From contig CAMTHN010000038.1 in the NCBI GenBank assembly GCA_947072265.1, positions 1 to 5,784 of the forward strand: 5,784 bases of DNA, in the 5' to 3' direction. A program made the translations under genes and the position numbers. This document shows, piece after piece, positions 1-5,531 of the stretch. Source of the stretch: an uncultured Clostridia bacterium (GTDB lineage Bacteria; Bacillota; Clostridia; Oscillospirales; Ruminococcaceae). Numbering within the stretch: position 1 is the first letter of the stretch; the number at the start of each line of letters is the position of its first letter. The notes beneath the pieces were generated by a model. The model did no database searches and was not told the DNA's origin. It was given only the letters and a program-made list of their open reading frames with translations.

Positions 1-55
1 AATAGTGATGAATTAAGTCCTGGTGTTAATATGGTTGTTCGTTGTTATATTGCTC
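1..55 (+). other. Inverted fragment of rpoB (codons following residue 936)
   Basis: Read on the plus strand from base 1, this gives NSDELSPGVNMVVRCYIA (1-54). That is the conserved RpoB segment expected directly after ...VKVFTRE, which ends on the minus strand at 53. Clostridial RpoB normally reads TREN.DELSPGVN..VRCYIAQKRKIS, so the piece is in the right order but the wrong orientation. The two orientations overlap at 53-55 (CTC/GAG). These bases serve both as the last Glu codon of the minus-strand gene and as the bases after the plus-strand Ala codon. The sequence shows the inversion directly. That it is a chimeric or assembly join at a contig end, and not a genomic inversion, is inference. 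Confidence 0.9.
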
Positions 56-2860
56 TCTTGTAAAAACTTTAACATCAACAATTATTCCGTATTCTCCATG
101 AGGAACCTTTAAGGATGTATCTCTAACTTCTCTTGCTTTTTCCCCAAAAATTGCTCTTAAAAGTCTCTCTTCTGCCGTAAGTTCGGTTTCCCCTTTCGGC
201 GTAACCTTTCCAACAAGAATATCACCAGCTCTAACCTCTGCTCCAATTCTTATAATTCCTCTTTCATCTAAATCTTTAAGAGCTTCTTCCCCTACATTGG
301 GAATTTCTCTTGTAATTTCTTCCGATCCAAGTTTTGTGTCTCTTGCTTCAACTTCATATTCTTCTATATGAATAGAGGTGAAGACATCATCACGCACAAC
401 CTTTTCATTTATAAGAATAGCATCCTCATAGTTATAACCTTCCCATGTCATAAACCCAATAAGAATGTTTTTCCCTAAACTTATCTCCCCATCAGCAGTA
501 GAAGGTCCATCAGCTATAACCTGACCCTTTGTAATTTTTTCACCTTTTACAACAATAGGACGTTGGTTTATACAAGTTCCTTGGTTTGATCTCATAAATT
601 TTATAATCTTATATCGATGAGACACACCACTCTCATCCTTTATTATAACCTCATTAGCAGAGACTCTCGTAACCTCTCCTGTTTGTTTAGAAACAACAGC
701 AGATCCAGAATCTACCGCAGCTTTATACTCCATACCAGTTCCTATAATTGGTGATTCTGGTTTTAAAAGAGGAACAGCCTGCCTCTGCATATTTGCCCCC
801 ATAAGCGCTCTATTAGCATCATCATTTTCTAAAAAAGGAATCATCGCTGTCGCCACTGATACAACCATCTTAGGCGAAACATCCATATAATCAACTTTTT
901 CTCTATCTATCTCTAATATCTCATCTCTATACCTTCCCGTAACTCTACTTTTTACAAAAGTATGCTCCTCTGTAAGTTGTTCATTTGCCTGTGCAACTAC
1001 AAAACTATCTTCAACATCAGCTGTCATATATTCAACTGTGTCTAAAACTTTTCCTGTGGATTTATCGACCTTTCTATAAGGAGCTTCGATAAATCCATAT
1101 TCATTTATCCTTGAAAATGTAGCTAGATATGATATAAGTCCAATATTTGGCCCCTCTGGAGTTTCGATAGGACACATTCTTCCATAATGAGTATAATGAA
1201 CATCACGAACCTCAAACCCGGCTCTATCTCGAGAAAGTCCCCCTGGACCAAGTGCAGATAACCTTCTTTTATGAGTCAACTCTGCTAATGGGTTTGGCTG
1301 ATCCATAAATTGGGATAGAGGCGATGATCCGAAAAATTCTCTTATGGAGGCAACAACAGGTCGGATATTTATCAACGCCTGTGGTGTTACAGATTCCATA
1401 TCCTGTGCTTGTATCGTCATTCTTTCTTTTATAACTCTTTCCATTCTAGAAAATCCTATTCTAAATTGATTCTGTAATAGCTCTCCAACAGAACGAATTC
1501 TTCTGTTTCCCAGATGGTCTATATCATCTATCAAACCAATTCCATAATCAATATTATTCATATAATTAATCGTTGCAAATATATCATCTTTAATTATATG
1601 CTTTGGAATAAGCCTGTTTATATTTCCTTTAATCTTCTCTATCTGTTCATCTTTATCTTTTGAAGAGGTTAAAATTTCTTGTAAAACGGAAAATCTAACC
1701 TTTTCATTTATACCTATTTCTTTTGCATCCACATCTATAAAATCAGATAATTCTACCATTCCGTTAGAAATAACTTTAACTTCTTTTCCATCTTCCAATG
1801 CTAGATATGCAAAACTGACACCAGATTTTTGTATCTCATATGCTTTATCTCTAGATAAAGTTTCTCCCTCTTCGGCTAATATTTCCCCTGTTAACTCGTT
1901 TATTATTGCTCTTGCAACAGTTTGTCCAACTAGTCGATTTCCTATTGCTAGTTTTTTATTATATTTATATCGCCCAACTCTAGAAAGGTCATATCTTCTA
2001 TCATTAAAAAGAAGGGAAACGATATGCTTAACAGCACTGTCAATTGTAGGTGGCTCTCCTGGGCGAAGTTTCCTATAAACTTCTATTAATGCTTCTTCTC
2101 CATTTTCTGTACTGTCTTTCTTTGTTTCAATAGTTGAAACAAGCTTTTCATCTCTACCAAACAGCTCATAAATTTCTTCTGCTGTTCCTCTATAGTTTGT
2201 AAAAAAATCTTCTGTACTTTCTAGTTCATCAATACTTTCGATATCATCACGAACTTTAAGCAAAGCTCTTATTAATACAGAGATAGGAATTTTTCTGTTT
2301 TTATCTATACGAACATAAAATATATCATTAGAGTCGGTCTCATATTCTAGCCAAGCCCCACGATTTGGAATAACAGTAGCAGAATAAAGCTTCTTTCCTG
2401 TTTTATCATAACTATCACTATAATAAACACCAGGAGAACGAACGAGCTGGGAAACAATAACCCTTTCAGCACCATTTATAACAAAGGTTCCGCCTTCTGT
2501 CATGAGAGGAAAGTCGCCCATAAAAATTTCTTGTTCTTTAATCTCACCTGTTTCTTTATTTAAAAGCCTTGCTTTAACACGAAGAGGAGCCGAGTATGTA
2601 ACGTCTCTTTCTTTACATTCTTCAACGCTATATTTTGGAGTATCATCTAGAGCATAATCAACAAAATCCAACAATAAGTTTCCCGTATAGTCTGTTATAT
2701 CAGAAACGTCGTTAAACGCTTCTTTTAACCCCTCCTTAAGAAACCACTTATAAGAATTTTTTTGGACTTCTATAAGATTTGGGATTTCTAAAACTTCATT
2801 TATTTTAGAAAAACTCATTCTAACATTTTTACCAAGTTGAACTGGCTTAGCATTGATCAT
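26..2860 (-). CDS. rpoB: DNA-directed RNA polymerase subunit beta, 3' part lost at an inverted junction
   Basis: Encodes the beta subunit of RNA polymerase, which with beta' forms the catalytic cleft and the rifampicin pocket. Seen: the N-terminal fork with SQLVRSPGVYY (about residues 137-147). The rifampicin region (about 509-537) carries SPLSQFMDQ and THKRRLSALGPGG. PIETPEGPNIG follows, then NYEDAI, whose E812/D813 match E. coli E813/D814. The last homologous stretch ends at VDVKVFTRE (residue 936). D520, H530 and S535 match the wild-type E. coli D516, H526 and S531, so no classical rifampicin-resistance change is visible. The ATG at 2858-2860 has GGAGG (2870-2874) nine bases upstream. Clostridial RpoB is about 1,240 residues, so roughly 300 are missing, including the GDKMAGRHGNKG region. 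The final eight residues (QYNNEQPY) and the stop at 26-28 read through an inverted copy of downstream rpoB and are not real RpoB. The authentic part is 53-2860. Identity is certain; the truncation is probably artificial. Confidence 0.97.
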   Translation of the reverse strand: MINAKPVQLGKNVRMSFSKINEVLEIPNLIEVQKNSYKWFLKEGLKEAFNDVSDITDYTGNLLLDFVDYALDDTPKYSVEECKERDVTYSAPLRVKARLLNKETGEIKEQEIFMGDFPLMTEGGTFVINGAERVIVSQLVRSPGVYYSDSYDKTGKKLYSATVIPNRGAWLEYETDSNDIFYVRIDKNRKIPISVLIRALLKVRDDIESIDELESTEDFFTNYRGTAEEIYELFGRDEKLVSTIETKKDSTENGEEALIEVYRKLRPGEPPTIDSAVKHIVSLLFNDRRYDLSRVGRYKYNKKLAIGNRLVGQTVARAIINELTGEILAEEGETLSRDKAYEIQKSGVSFAYLALEDGKEVKVISNGMVELSDFIDVDAKEIGINEKVRFSVLQEILTSSKDKDEQIEKIKGNINRLIPKHIIKDDIFATINYMNNIDYGIGLIDDIDHLGNRRIRSVGELLQNQFRIGFSRMERVIKERMTIQAQDMESVTPQALINIRPVVASIREFFGSSPLSQFMDQPNPLAELTHKRRLSALGPGGLSRDRAGFEVRDVHYTHYGRMCPIETPEGPNIGLISYLATFSRINEYGFIEAPYRKVDKSTGKVLDTVEYMTADVEDSFVVAQANEQLTEEHTFVKSRVTGRYRDEILEIDREKVDYMDVSPKMVVSVATAMIPFLENDDANRALMGANMQRQAVPLLKPESPIIGTGMEYKAAVDSGSAVVSKQTGEVTRVSANEVIIKDESGVSHRYKIIKFMRSNQGTCINQRPIVVKGEKITKGQVIADGPSTADGEISLGKNILIGFMTWEGYNYEDAILINEKVVRDDVFTSIHIEEYEVEARDTKLGSEEITREIPNVGEEALKDLDERGIIRIGAEVRAGDILVGKVTPKGETELTAEERLLRAIFGEKAREVRDTSLKVPHGEYGIIVDVKVFTREQYNNEQPY

Positions 2861-2867
2861 TAGTTCA

Positions 2868-2876
2868 ATCCTCCAT
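2868..2876 (-). promoter_or_regulatory. Ribosome binding site of rpoB
   Basis: On the minus strand GGAGG (2870-2874) lies nine bases before the ATG at 2858-2860. This is a strong Shine-Dalgarno site, and it fixes the rpoB start at the position expected for the family (M-N-A-K-P-V-Q-L-G-K type N-terminus). Confidence 0.85.
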
Positions 2877-3019
2877 TCAAATATTTAACCAAAATAAAAA
2901 ACTCAAAAGCATAAAAATGACATAATACATAAAATACAAATAACATTGCACTTCATAAACATTTATGATATAATTTTGTGTAGTATATAATACGTTTAAT
3001 TATATCAACATATTATATC

Positions 3020-3048
3020 ATTATATTATATCAATTTTTTTTTGTCAA
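3020..3048 (-). promoter_or_regulatory. Consensus sigma-A promoter for rpoB
   Basis: On the minus strand the -35 box TTGACA (3048-3043) and the -10 box TATAAT (3025-3020) are both perfect matches. They are separated by exactly 17 bases, including an A8 run just after the -35. Transcription should start near 3013, giving a leader of about 150 bases before the rpoB ATG. Two more TATAAT hexamers (3030-3025 and 3017-3012) overlap or follow, but their spacing from the -35 (12 and 25 bases) is unsuitable. This suggests rpoB is expressed from its own strong promoter here. Confidence 0.8.
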
Positions 3049-3058
3049 CAATATTGTT
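3047..3058. repeat. 12-base perfect palindrome overlapping the rpoB -35 box
   Basis: AACAATATTGTT is a perfect inverted repeat whose left end shares two bases with the TTGACA box of the rpoB promoter (3043-3048). Its position would suit a repressor or activator site. It is AT-rich and short, so a chance palindrome is quite possible. No known operator is confidently matched. Confidence 0.35.
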
Positions 3059-3109
3059 TTAATAATACGCCACTTTTTTGTTTTCCAGCCTTTCTTTGTT
3101 TTTTTAAAA

Positions 3110-3137
3110 TTGACTGTAACTATTTTAAAACTATAAA
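3110..3137 (+). promoter_or_regulatory. Candidate sigma-A promoter for tgt-mntP
   Basis: TTGACT (3110-3115, five of six matches) and TATAAA (3132-3137, five of six) are 16 bases apart. The predicted start near 3144 falls at the base of the hairpin 3145-3177 and would give a leader of about 210 bases before the tgt ATG. It is the best plus-strand promoter I found upstream of tgt. A weaker alternative is TTGCAC (2946-2951), 17 bases, TATAAT (2969-2974), inside the rpoB leader. Confidence 0.5.
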
Positions 3138-3144
3138 CATAAAA

Positions 3145-3177
3145 TGACTATGAGTTTATCTATAAAACTCGTAGTCA
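3145..3177 (+). promoter_or_regulatory. Hairpin at the predicted 5' end of the tgt leader
   Basis: Arms 3145-3157 and 3165-3177 form 13 pairs around a 7-base loop. Twelve are Watson-Crick and one is U3151-G3171. In plus-strand RNA the odd pair is a G-U wobble; in minus-strand RNA it would be an A-C mismatch, so the structure favours plus-strand transcription. Only GTTTT follows, a weak tract for a terminator. It may be a 5'-stabilising stem-loop or part of a regulatory leader. Confidence 0.55.
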
Positions 3178-3190
3178 AGTTTTGGAAAGT

Positions 3191-3217
3191 GGTGTGATTT
3201 TTACTATAAAACATACC
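3191..3217 (+). promoter_or_regulatory. Second hairpin in the tgt leader
   Basis: GGTGTG (3191-3196) can pair with CATACC (3212-3217), including one G-U pair. After a bulged A at 3197, the stem continues as TTTT with AAAA around a short loop. The left arm competes with a possible long-range pairing to 3066-3078. It is moderately stable at best and its function is unknown. Confidence 0.35.
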
Positions 3218-3237
3218 CTTAGGGGAGCTTTACATTA

Positions 3238-3259
3238 TTTTTATTATAAATAATAAAAA
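3238..3259 (+). repeat. AT-only inverted repeat in the tgt leader
   Basis: TTTTTATTA (3238-3246) and TAATAAAAA (3251-3259) are perfect 9-base arms around TAAA. All pairs are A-T, so the hairpin is weak. It lies between a GGGGAG motif (3222-3227) and ACCTTG (3259-3264). Confidence 0.4.
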
Positions 3260-3273
3260 CCTTGATTACTTTA

Positions 3274-3314
3274 TATAAAATCCCTCTCATATAACAATGA
3301 AGAGGGATTTTATA
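3274..3314 (+). terminator. Terminator-like hairpin just upstream of tgt
   Basis: Arms 3274-3287 and 3301-3314 are a perfect 14-base inverted repeat with core TCCCTCT/AGAGGGA and a 13-base loop. Past the GC core the strand runs ATTTTATAATTT, a U-rich tail. The minus strand likewise gives ATTTTATA, so it could work both ways. It ends 38 bases before the tgt ATG. If transcription starts at the 3110-3137 promoter, the polymerase must read through it, which suggests attenuation. The sequence AGGGG (3221-3225) could pair with TCCCT (3281-3285) in the 5' arm as a short antiterminator. It might instead simply insulate the two divergent units. Confidence 0.7.
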
Positions 3315-3340
3315 ATTTACAGTATATATATTTACTTTAA

Positions 3341-3347
3341 AAAGGAG
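3341..3347 (+). promoter_or_regulatory. Ribosome binding site of tgt
   Basis: AAAGGAG lies five bases before the ATG at 3353. It is a good Shine-Dalgarno site and supports this start, which gives the expected short N-terminus (MFEIIK). Confidence 0.8.
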
Positions 3348-3352
3348 AAATA

Positions 3353-4483
3353 ATGTTTGAAATTATAAAGAATCAAAACAAGGTAAGACTAGGAACTTTA
3401 AAGACAACAAATGGAACTGTCAAAACTCCAATGTTCATGAATGTAGCAACTTCTGCTGCCATAAAAGGCGGGGTCTCTGCTATAGATTTGATGAATATAG
3501 ACTGTCAAGTCCAACTCTGTAACACATATCACCTACATCTACGGCCATCTGATAAAGTTATAAAAACTCTTGGTGGCCTTCACACTTTTACAAGTTTTAA
3601 AGGTCCGATATTAACTGATAGTGGCGGATTTCAAGTGTTTTCTCTATCTAAACTTAGAGAAATATCTGAAAAAGGCGTCCAATTTAGATCACATATAGAT
3701 GGGAAAGCCATCTTCATGGGTCCAGAAGAAAGTATGGAGATACAATCAAACCTTGCCTCTGATATTGCTATGGCTTTTGATGAATGTATAGAAAATCCTG
3801 CTGAATATGAATATACCCAAAAATCATGTGATCGGACAACCCGATGGCTTTATAGATGCAAAGATTCTTTAGAAAAATTAAACGCTAAATCTGATACTAT
3901 AAATAAAAATCAAATGCTTTTTGGAATAAACCAAGGATCAACATATCAGGATCTTAGAATAAAACATATGGAAGATATCTCAAAATTAGATCTAGACGGA
4001 TATGCAATAGGCGGACTTGCAGTTGGCGAAACAGCAGAAGAAATGTATAAAGTTTTAGACTATGTAGTTGACTACATGCCAAAAAACAAACCTAGATATC
4101 TCATGGGCGTGGGAACTCCTGAAAATATTTTACAATCTGTATATAGAGGTGTTGATATGTTTGATTGTGTTATGCCAAGCAGAAATGGGAGACACGGACA
4201 TCTAAATACATGGAATGGGGTTATAAATATAACCAACGCAAAATATATCTCTGATAATTCTCCTATAGATATAGAATGCGATTGTATAGTATGCGCCAAC
4301 CACTCTAAAGCTTATATTCGCCATCTATTTAAAGCAAAAGAAACCTTAGGAATGAGATTAGCTGTAATGCATAATCTATATTTTTATAATAATTTTATGA
4401 AAAAAATTAGAGAGTCTATTAAACAAGATAGTTTTGATATTTTTTTCAATACATATACTAATCGATTGGATAAGCGAATATAA
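3353..4483 (+). CDS. tgt: Queuine/preQ1 tRNA-ribosyltransferase (tRNA-guanine transglycosylase)
   Basis: Swaps guanine 34 in the anticodon of tRNAs for Asp, Asn, His and Tyr for a 7-deazaguanine (preQ1 in most bacteria, queuine in some), a cytosolic step of queuosine formation. Seen: CNTYHL (56-61); LTDSGGFQVFSL with the conserved Asp89 at the same number as in E. coli; AFDEC (141-145); GINQGS (191-196); GGLAVGE (220-226). FDCVMPSRNGRHG contains the likely nucleophile Asp271 (E. coli Asp264). The zinc ligands are C309, C311, C314 and H340. At 376 residues it is full length. V224 in GGLAVGE is the bacterial residue (Gly in the eukaryotic queuine enzyme), which leans towards preQ1. Some clostridial enzymes take queuine, however, so the substrate is open. 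The gene is not beside queA, ruvAB or yajC, a common Firmicute setting. mntP follows after 36 bases. Confidence 0.96.
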   Translation: MFEIIKNQNKVRLGTLKTTNGTVKTPMFMNVATSAAIKGGVSAIDLMNIDCQVQLCNTYHLHLRPSDKVIKTLGGLHTFTSFKGPILTDSGGFQVFSLSKLREISEKGVQFRSHIDGKAIFMGPEESMEIQSNLASDIAMAFDECIENPAEYEYTQKSCDRTTRWLYRCKDSLEKLNAKSDTINKNQMLFGINQGSTYQDLRIKHMEDISKLDLDGYAIGGLAVGETAEEMYKVLDYVVDYMPKNKPRYLMGVGTPENILQSVYRGVDMFDCVMPSRNGRHGHLNTWNGVINITNAKYISDNSPIDIECDCIVCANHSKAYIRHLFKAKETLGMRLAVMHNLYFYNNFMKKIRESIKQDSFDIFFNTYTNRLDKRI

Positions 4484-4519
4484 CTGTTTATATACAAAAA
4501 AATATATAGGATGTTTTTT

Positions 4520-5080
4520 ATGATACAAATTTTATTTATAGCTATAAGCCTTTCAATGGATGCTGCTGCTGTATCTTGCGTAAACGGAATGTCTTTAAAA
4601 AGAATTAGAATTAAAAACATATTAATAATACCTATTCTTTTTGCTCTATTCCAAGGCATAATGCCTATCATAGGATATTTTTCCGGACTTATGTTTCAAT
4701 CAGTTATAAAAGATATCGATCATTTTATAATATTTATAATACTATCTTTTATAGGTGTAAATATGATAATCCAATCTATTAAATCTAAGGATAATTTAGA
4801 TAACAATAGATCAATAATCTCTTTTAAGACTATATTTGCACAGAGTATCGCCACAAGTATAGATGCATTAGCCGTTGGCGTTGCTTTTGTCTCCATGGGT
4901 GTAAACATCTGGTTTGCATCTATATTAACAGCAATAATAACATACATTGTGTGTATATTTTCTCTAATTATAGGACATTCTGTAGGGAATATATATAAAA
5001 ACAAGGCAGAAATCATAGGCGGAATTATCTTAATAATAATAGGTACAAAAATTCTTATAGAACATCTATTCTTAATATAA
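4520..5080 (+). CDS. mntP: Manganese efflux pump MntP
   Basis: Inner-membrane exporter of Mn2+ that protects against manganese excess. The protein is hydrophobic throughout with about six predicted helices, and its length (186-189 residues) matches the family. The two internally related signature halves are present. SMDAAAVS lies near the N-terminus and ATSIDALAVGVAF in the middle. Their Asp residues (17 and 118, counting from the upstream ATG) match E. coli Asp16 and Asp118. KAEIIGGIILI..G lies near the C-terminus. I chose the ATG at 4520 because AGGA (4508-4511) sits eight bases before it. The in-frame ATG at 4511 overlaps that site and would only add MFF. The gene lies 36 bases after tgt with no visible promoter between, so it is probably co-transcribed. 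It is followed by a strong terminator. No complete Mn2+ riboswitch is seen in front of it. Confidence 0.93.
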   Translation: MIQILFIAISLSMDAAAVSCVNGMSLKRIRIKNILIIPILFALFQGIMPIIGYFSGLMFQSVIKDIDHFIIFIILSFIGVNMIIQSIKSKDNLDNNRSIISFKTIFAQSIATSIDALAVGVAFVSMGVNIWFASILTAIITYIVCIFSLIIGHSVGNIYKNKAEIIGGIILIIIGTKILIEHLFLI

Positions 5081-5112
5081 AAAAGAGATAGTTTTAAAAC
5101 TATCTCTTTTTT
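5079..5112. terminator. Bidirectional terminator between mntP and the convergent small gene
   Basis: A perfect 34-base palindrome (17-base arms centred between 5095 and 5096) has core AGAGATAGTTTT/AAAACTATCTCT, with A6 on the left and T7 on the right. Each strand gives a stem followed by a U run. It therefore ends both mntP (stop 5078-5080) and the minus-strand gene whose stop is at 5117-5119. The palindrome overlaps the last two bases of the mntP stop codon. Confidence 0.9.
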
Positions 5113-5116
5113 TATA

Positions 5117-5365
5117 TTAACTTGGAACATCAATATATCTATAACCTTGTTTAACTAAGTCTTCTTGATACAATCTATTATAAATAAAAGAAAATACCAA
5201 ATTTGATACCCCAATTGTGACAAGATTTAATATAAGCATAACTAATAGATATTTTATATCTCCTCTAAAAAGAGGAACCCAAAATCCAAAGAAAAATGTC
5301 GTCCAACTAAAACCATCTTTAACATCTTTAACCTGTCCAATGCTATTTTTCATAATTTTTTTCAT
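5117..5365 (-). CDS. Small two-helix membrane protein, HrgC/DUF2628-like
   Basis: An 82-residue protein of unknown function. Seen: a short charged N-terminus (MKKIMKNSIGQVKDVKD), then GFSWTTFFFGFWVPLFRGD (about 18-36). A hydrophobic stretch, about 38-63, follows. The tail is polar, with YNRLYQEDLVKQGYRY. The pattern GFSW..FFFG...LFRGD followed by a Y-x-x-x-L..GY tail recalls small proteins annotated HrgC or DUF2628-like, which are probably membrane-bound; that assignment is from memory. The ATG at 5363-5365 is preceded by AGGGGG (5371-5376), five bases away. An internal ATG (Met5) is too far from this site. The gene converges on mntP, with the shared terminator just after its stop. It has no visible partner gene. 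Coding status is well supported by the start, family pattern and terminator; the function is not. Confidence 0.8.
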   Translation of the reverse strand: MKKIMKNSIGQVKDVKDGFSWTTFFFGFWVPLFRGDIKYLLVMLILNLVTIGVSNLVFSFIYNRLYQEDLVKQGYRYIDVPS

Positions 5366-5391
5366 ATAAACCCCCTAAATAATTTATTACT

Positions 5392-5420
5392 AGTATATCA
5401 ATAATATTTTATATAAACAA
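5392..5420 (-). promoter_or_regulatory. Candidate promoter of the small HrgC-like gene
   Basis: On the minus strand TTGTTT (5420-5415, three of six matches) and TATACT (5397-5392, five of six) are 17 bases apart. The predicted start falls about 20 bases before the ATG, with the AGGGGG site in between. The region is so AT-rich that this is only a reasonable candidate. Confidence 0.35.
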
Positions 5421-5463
5421 GATATATTTAAGTTACATTAGTTAATTAATAATAGCAATTTAA

Positions 5464-5488
5464 TTACATATTTTTATTATAAATGTAA
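5464..5488. repeat. Inverted repeat upstream of the SdpI-like gene
   Basis: TTACAT (5464-5469) and ATGTAA (5483-5488) are perfect 6-base arms separated by 13 bases. They lie about 45 bases before the GTG start, within the likely promoter zone. They could form a dimeric regulator site, but chance is possible in this AT-rich DNA. I see no clear -35/-10 pair here. Confidence 0.3.
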
Positions 5489-5516
5489 ACACTATATACA
5501 AATTTTATATATAGTT

Positions 5517-5522
5517 AGGAGG
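5517..5522 (+). promoter_or_regulatory. Ribosome binding site that selects a GTG start
   Basis: AGGAGG is a perfect Shine-Dalgarno sequence nine bases before the GTG at 5532. It is the main reason for accepting this short frame as a gene with a non-ATG start. Confidence 0.75.
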
Positions 5523-5531
5523 TTTATAATA

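Larger units (their letters stand above)
2861..3352. other. Divergent intergenic region between rpoB and tgt
   Basis: This stretch of about 490 bases is very AT-rich and has no convincing protein-coding frame. From left to right it holds the rpoB ribosome binding site and a roughly 150-base rpoB 5' leader with no strong hairpin. The rpoB promoter (3020-3048, minus) and a palindrome overlapping its -35 box follow. Next come a T-rich tract (about 3073-3106), a candidate plus-strand promoter (3110-3137), and four hairpins between 3145 and 3314. The last of these is terminator-like. The region ends with the tgt ribosome binding site. No rplJ or rplL gene, the usual upstream neighbours of rpoB in Firmicutes, is present. 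Confidence 0.85.

Noticed and set aside
1235..1337. Possible rifampicin-resistance changes in rpoB
   Set aside because: The key positions (E. coli D516, H526, S531 equivalents) are wild type. Ala at the S522 equivalent is usual in Firmicutes.
2946..2974. TTGCAC, 17 bases, TATAAT on the plus strand inside the rpoB leader
   Set aside because: The -35 matches only three of six bases, and perfect TATAAT hexamers are frequent by chance in this AT-rich stretch. It is kept only as a weak alternative for tgt.
3144..3197. Possible 17-residue leader peptide (MTMSLSIKLVVKFWKVV) at the predicted transcript start
   Set aside because: No ribosome binding site, no run of a regulatory codon, and the frame simply reads through the hairpin arms.
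3218..3267. GGGGAG followed by ACCTTG in the tgt leader, resembling the ends of the yybP-ykoY Mn2+ riboswitch (GGGGAGTAG ... GACCTT), with mntP in the same operon
   Set aside because: Only about 30 bases, all an AT hairpin, lie between the two motifs. The GTAG part and the second conserved loop are missing, and the flanking P1 pairing is poor. A functional aptamer needs roughly 90 bases or more.
3926..3943. QGS instead of the common QGG in the Tgt active-site region
   Set aside because: The same QGS occurs in the well-studied Zymomonas mobilis enzyme as I recall it, so it is normal variation.
4072..5133. Minus-strand frames of 75, 95 and 137 codons opposite tgt and mntP
   Set aside because: They are antisense shadows of well-identified genes, with no family resemblance, and run across gene boundaries or the terminator.
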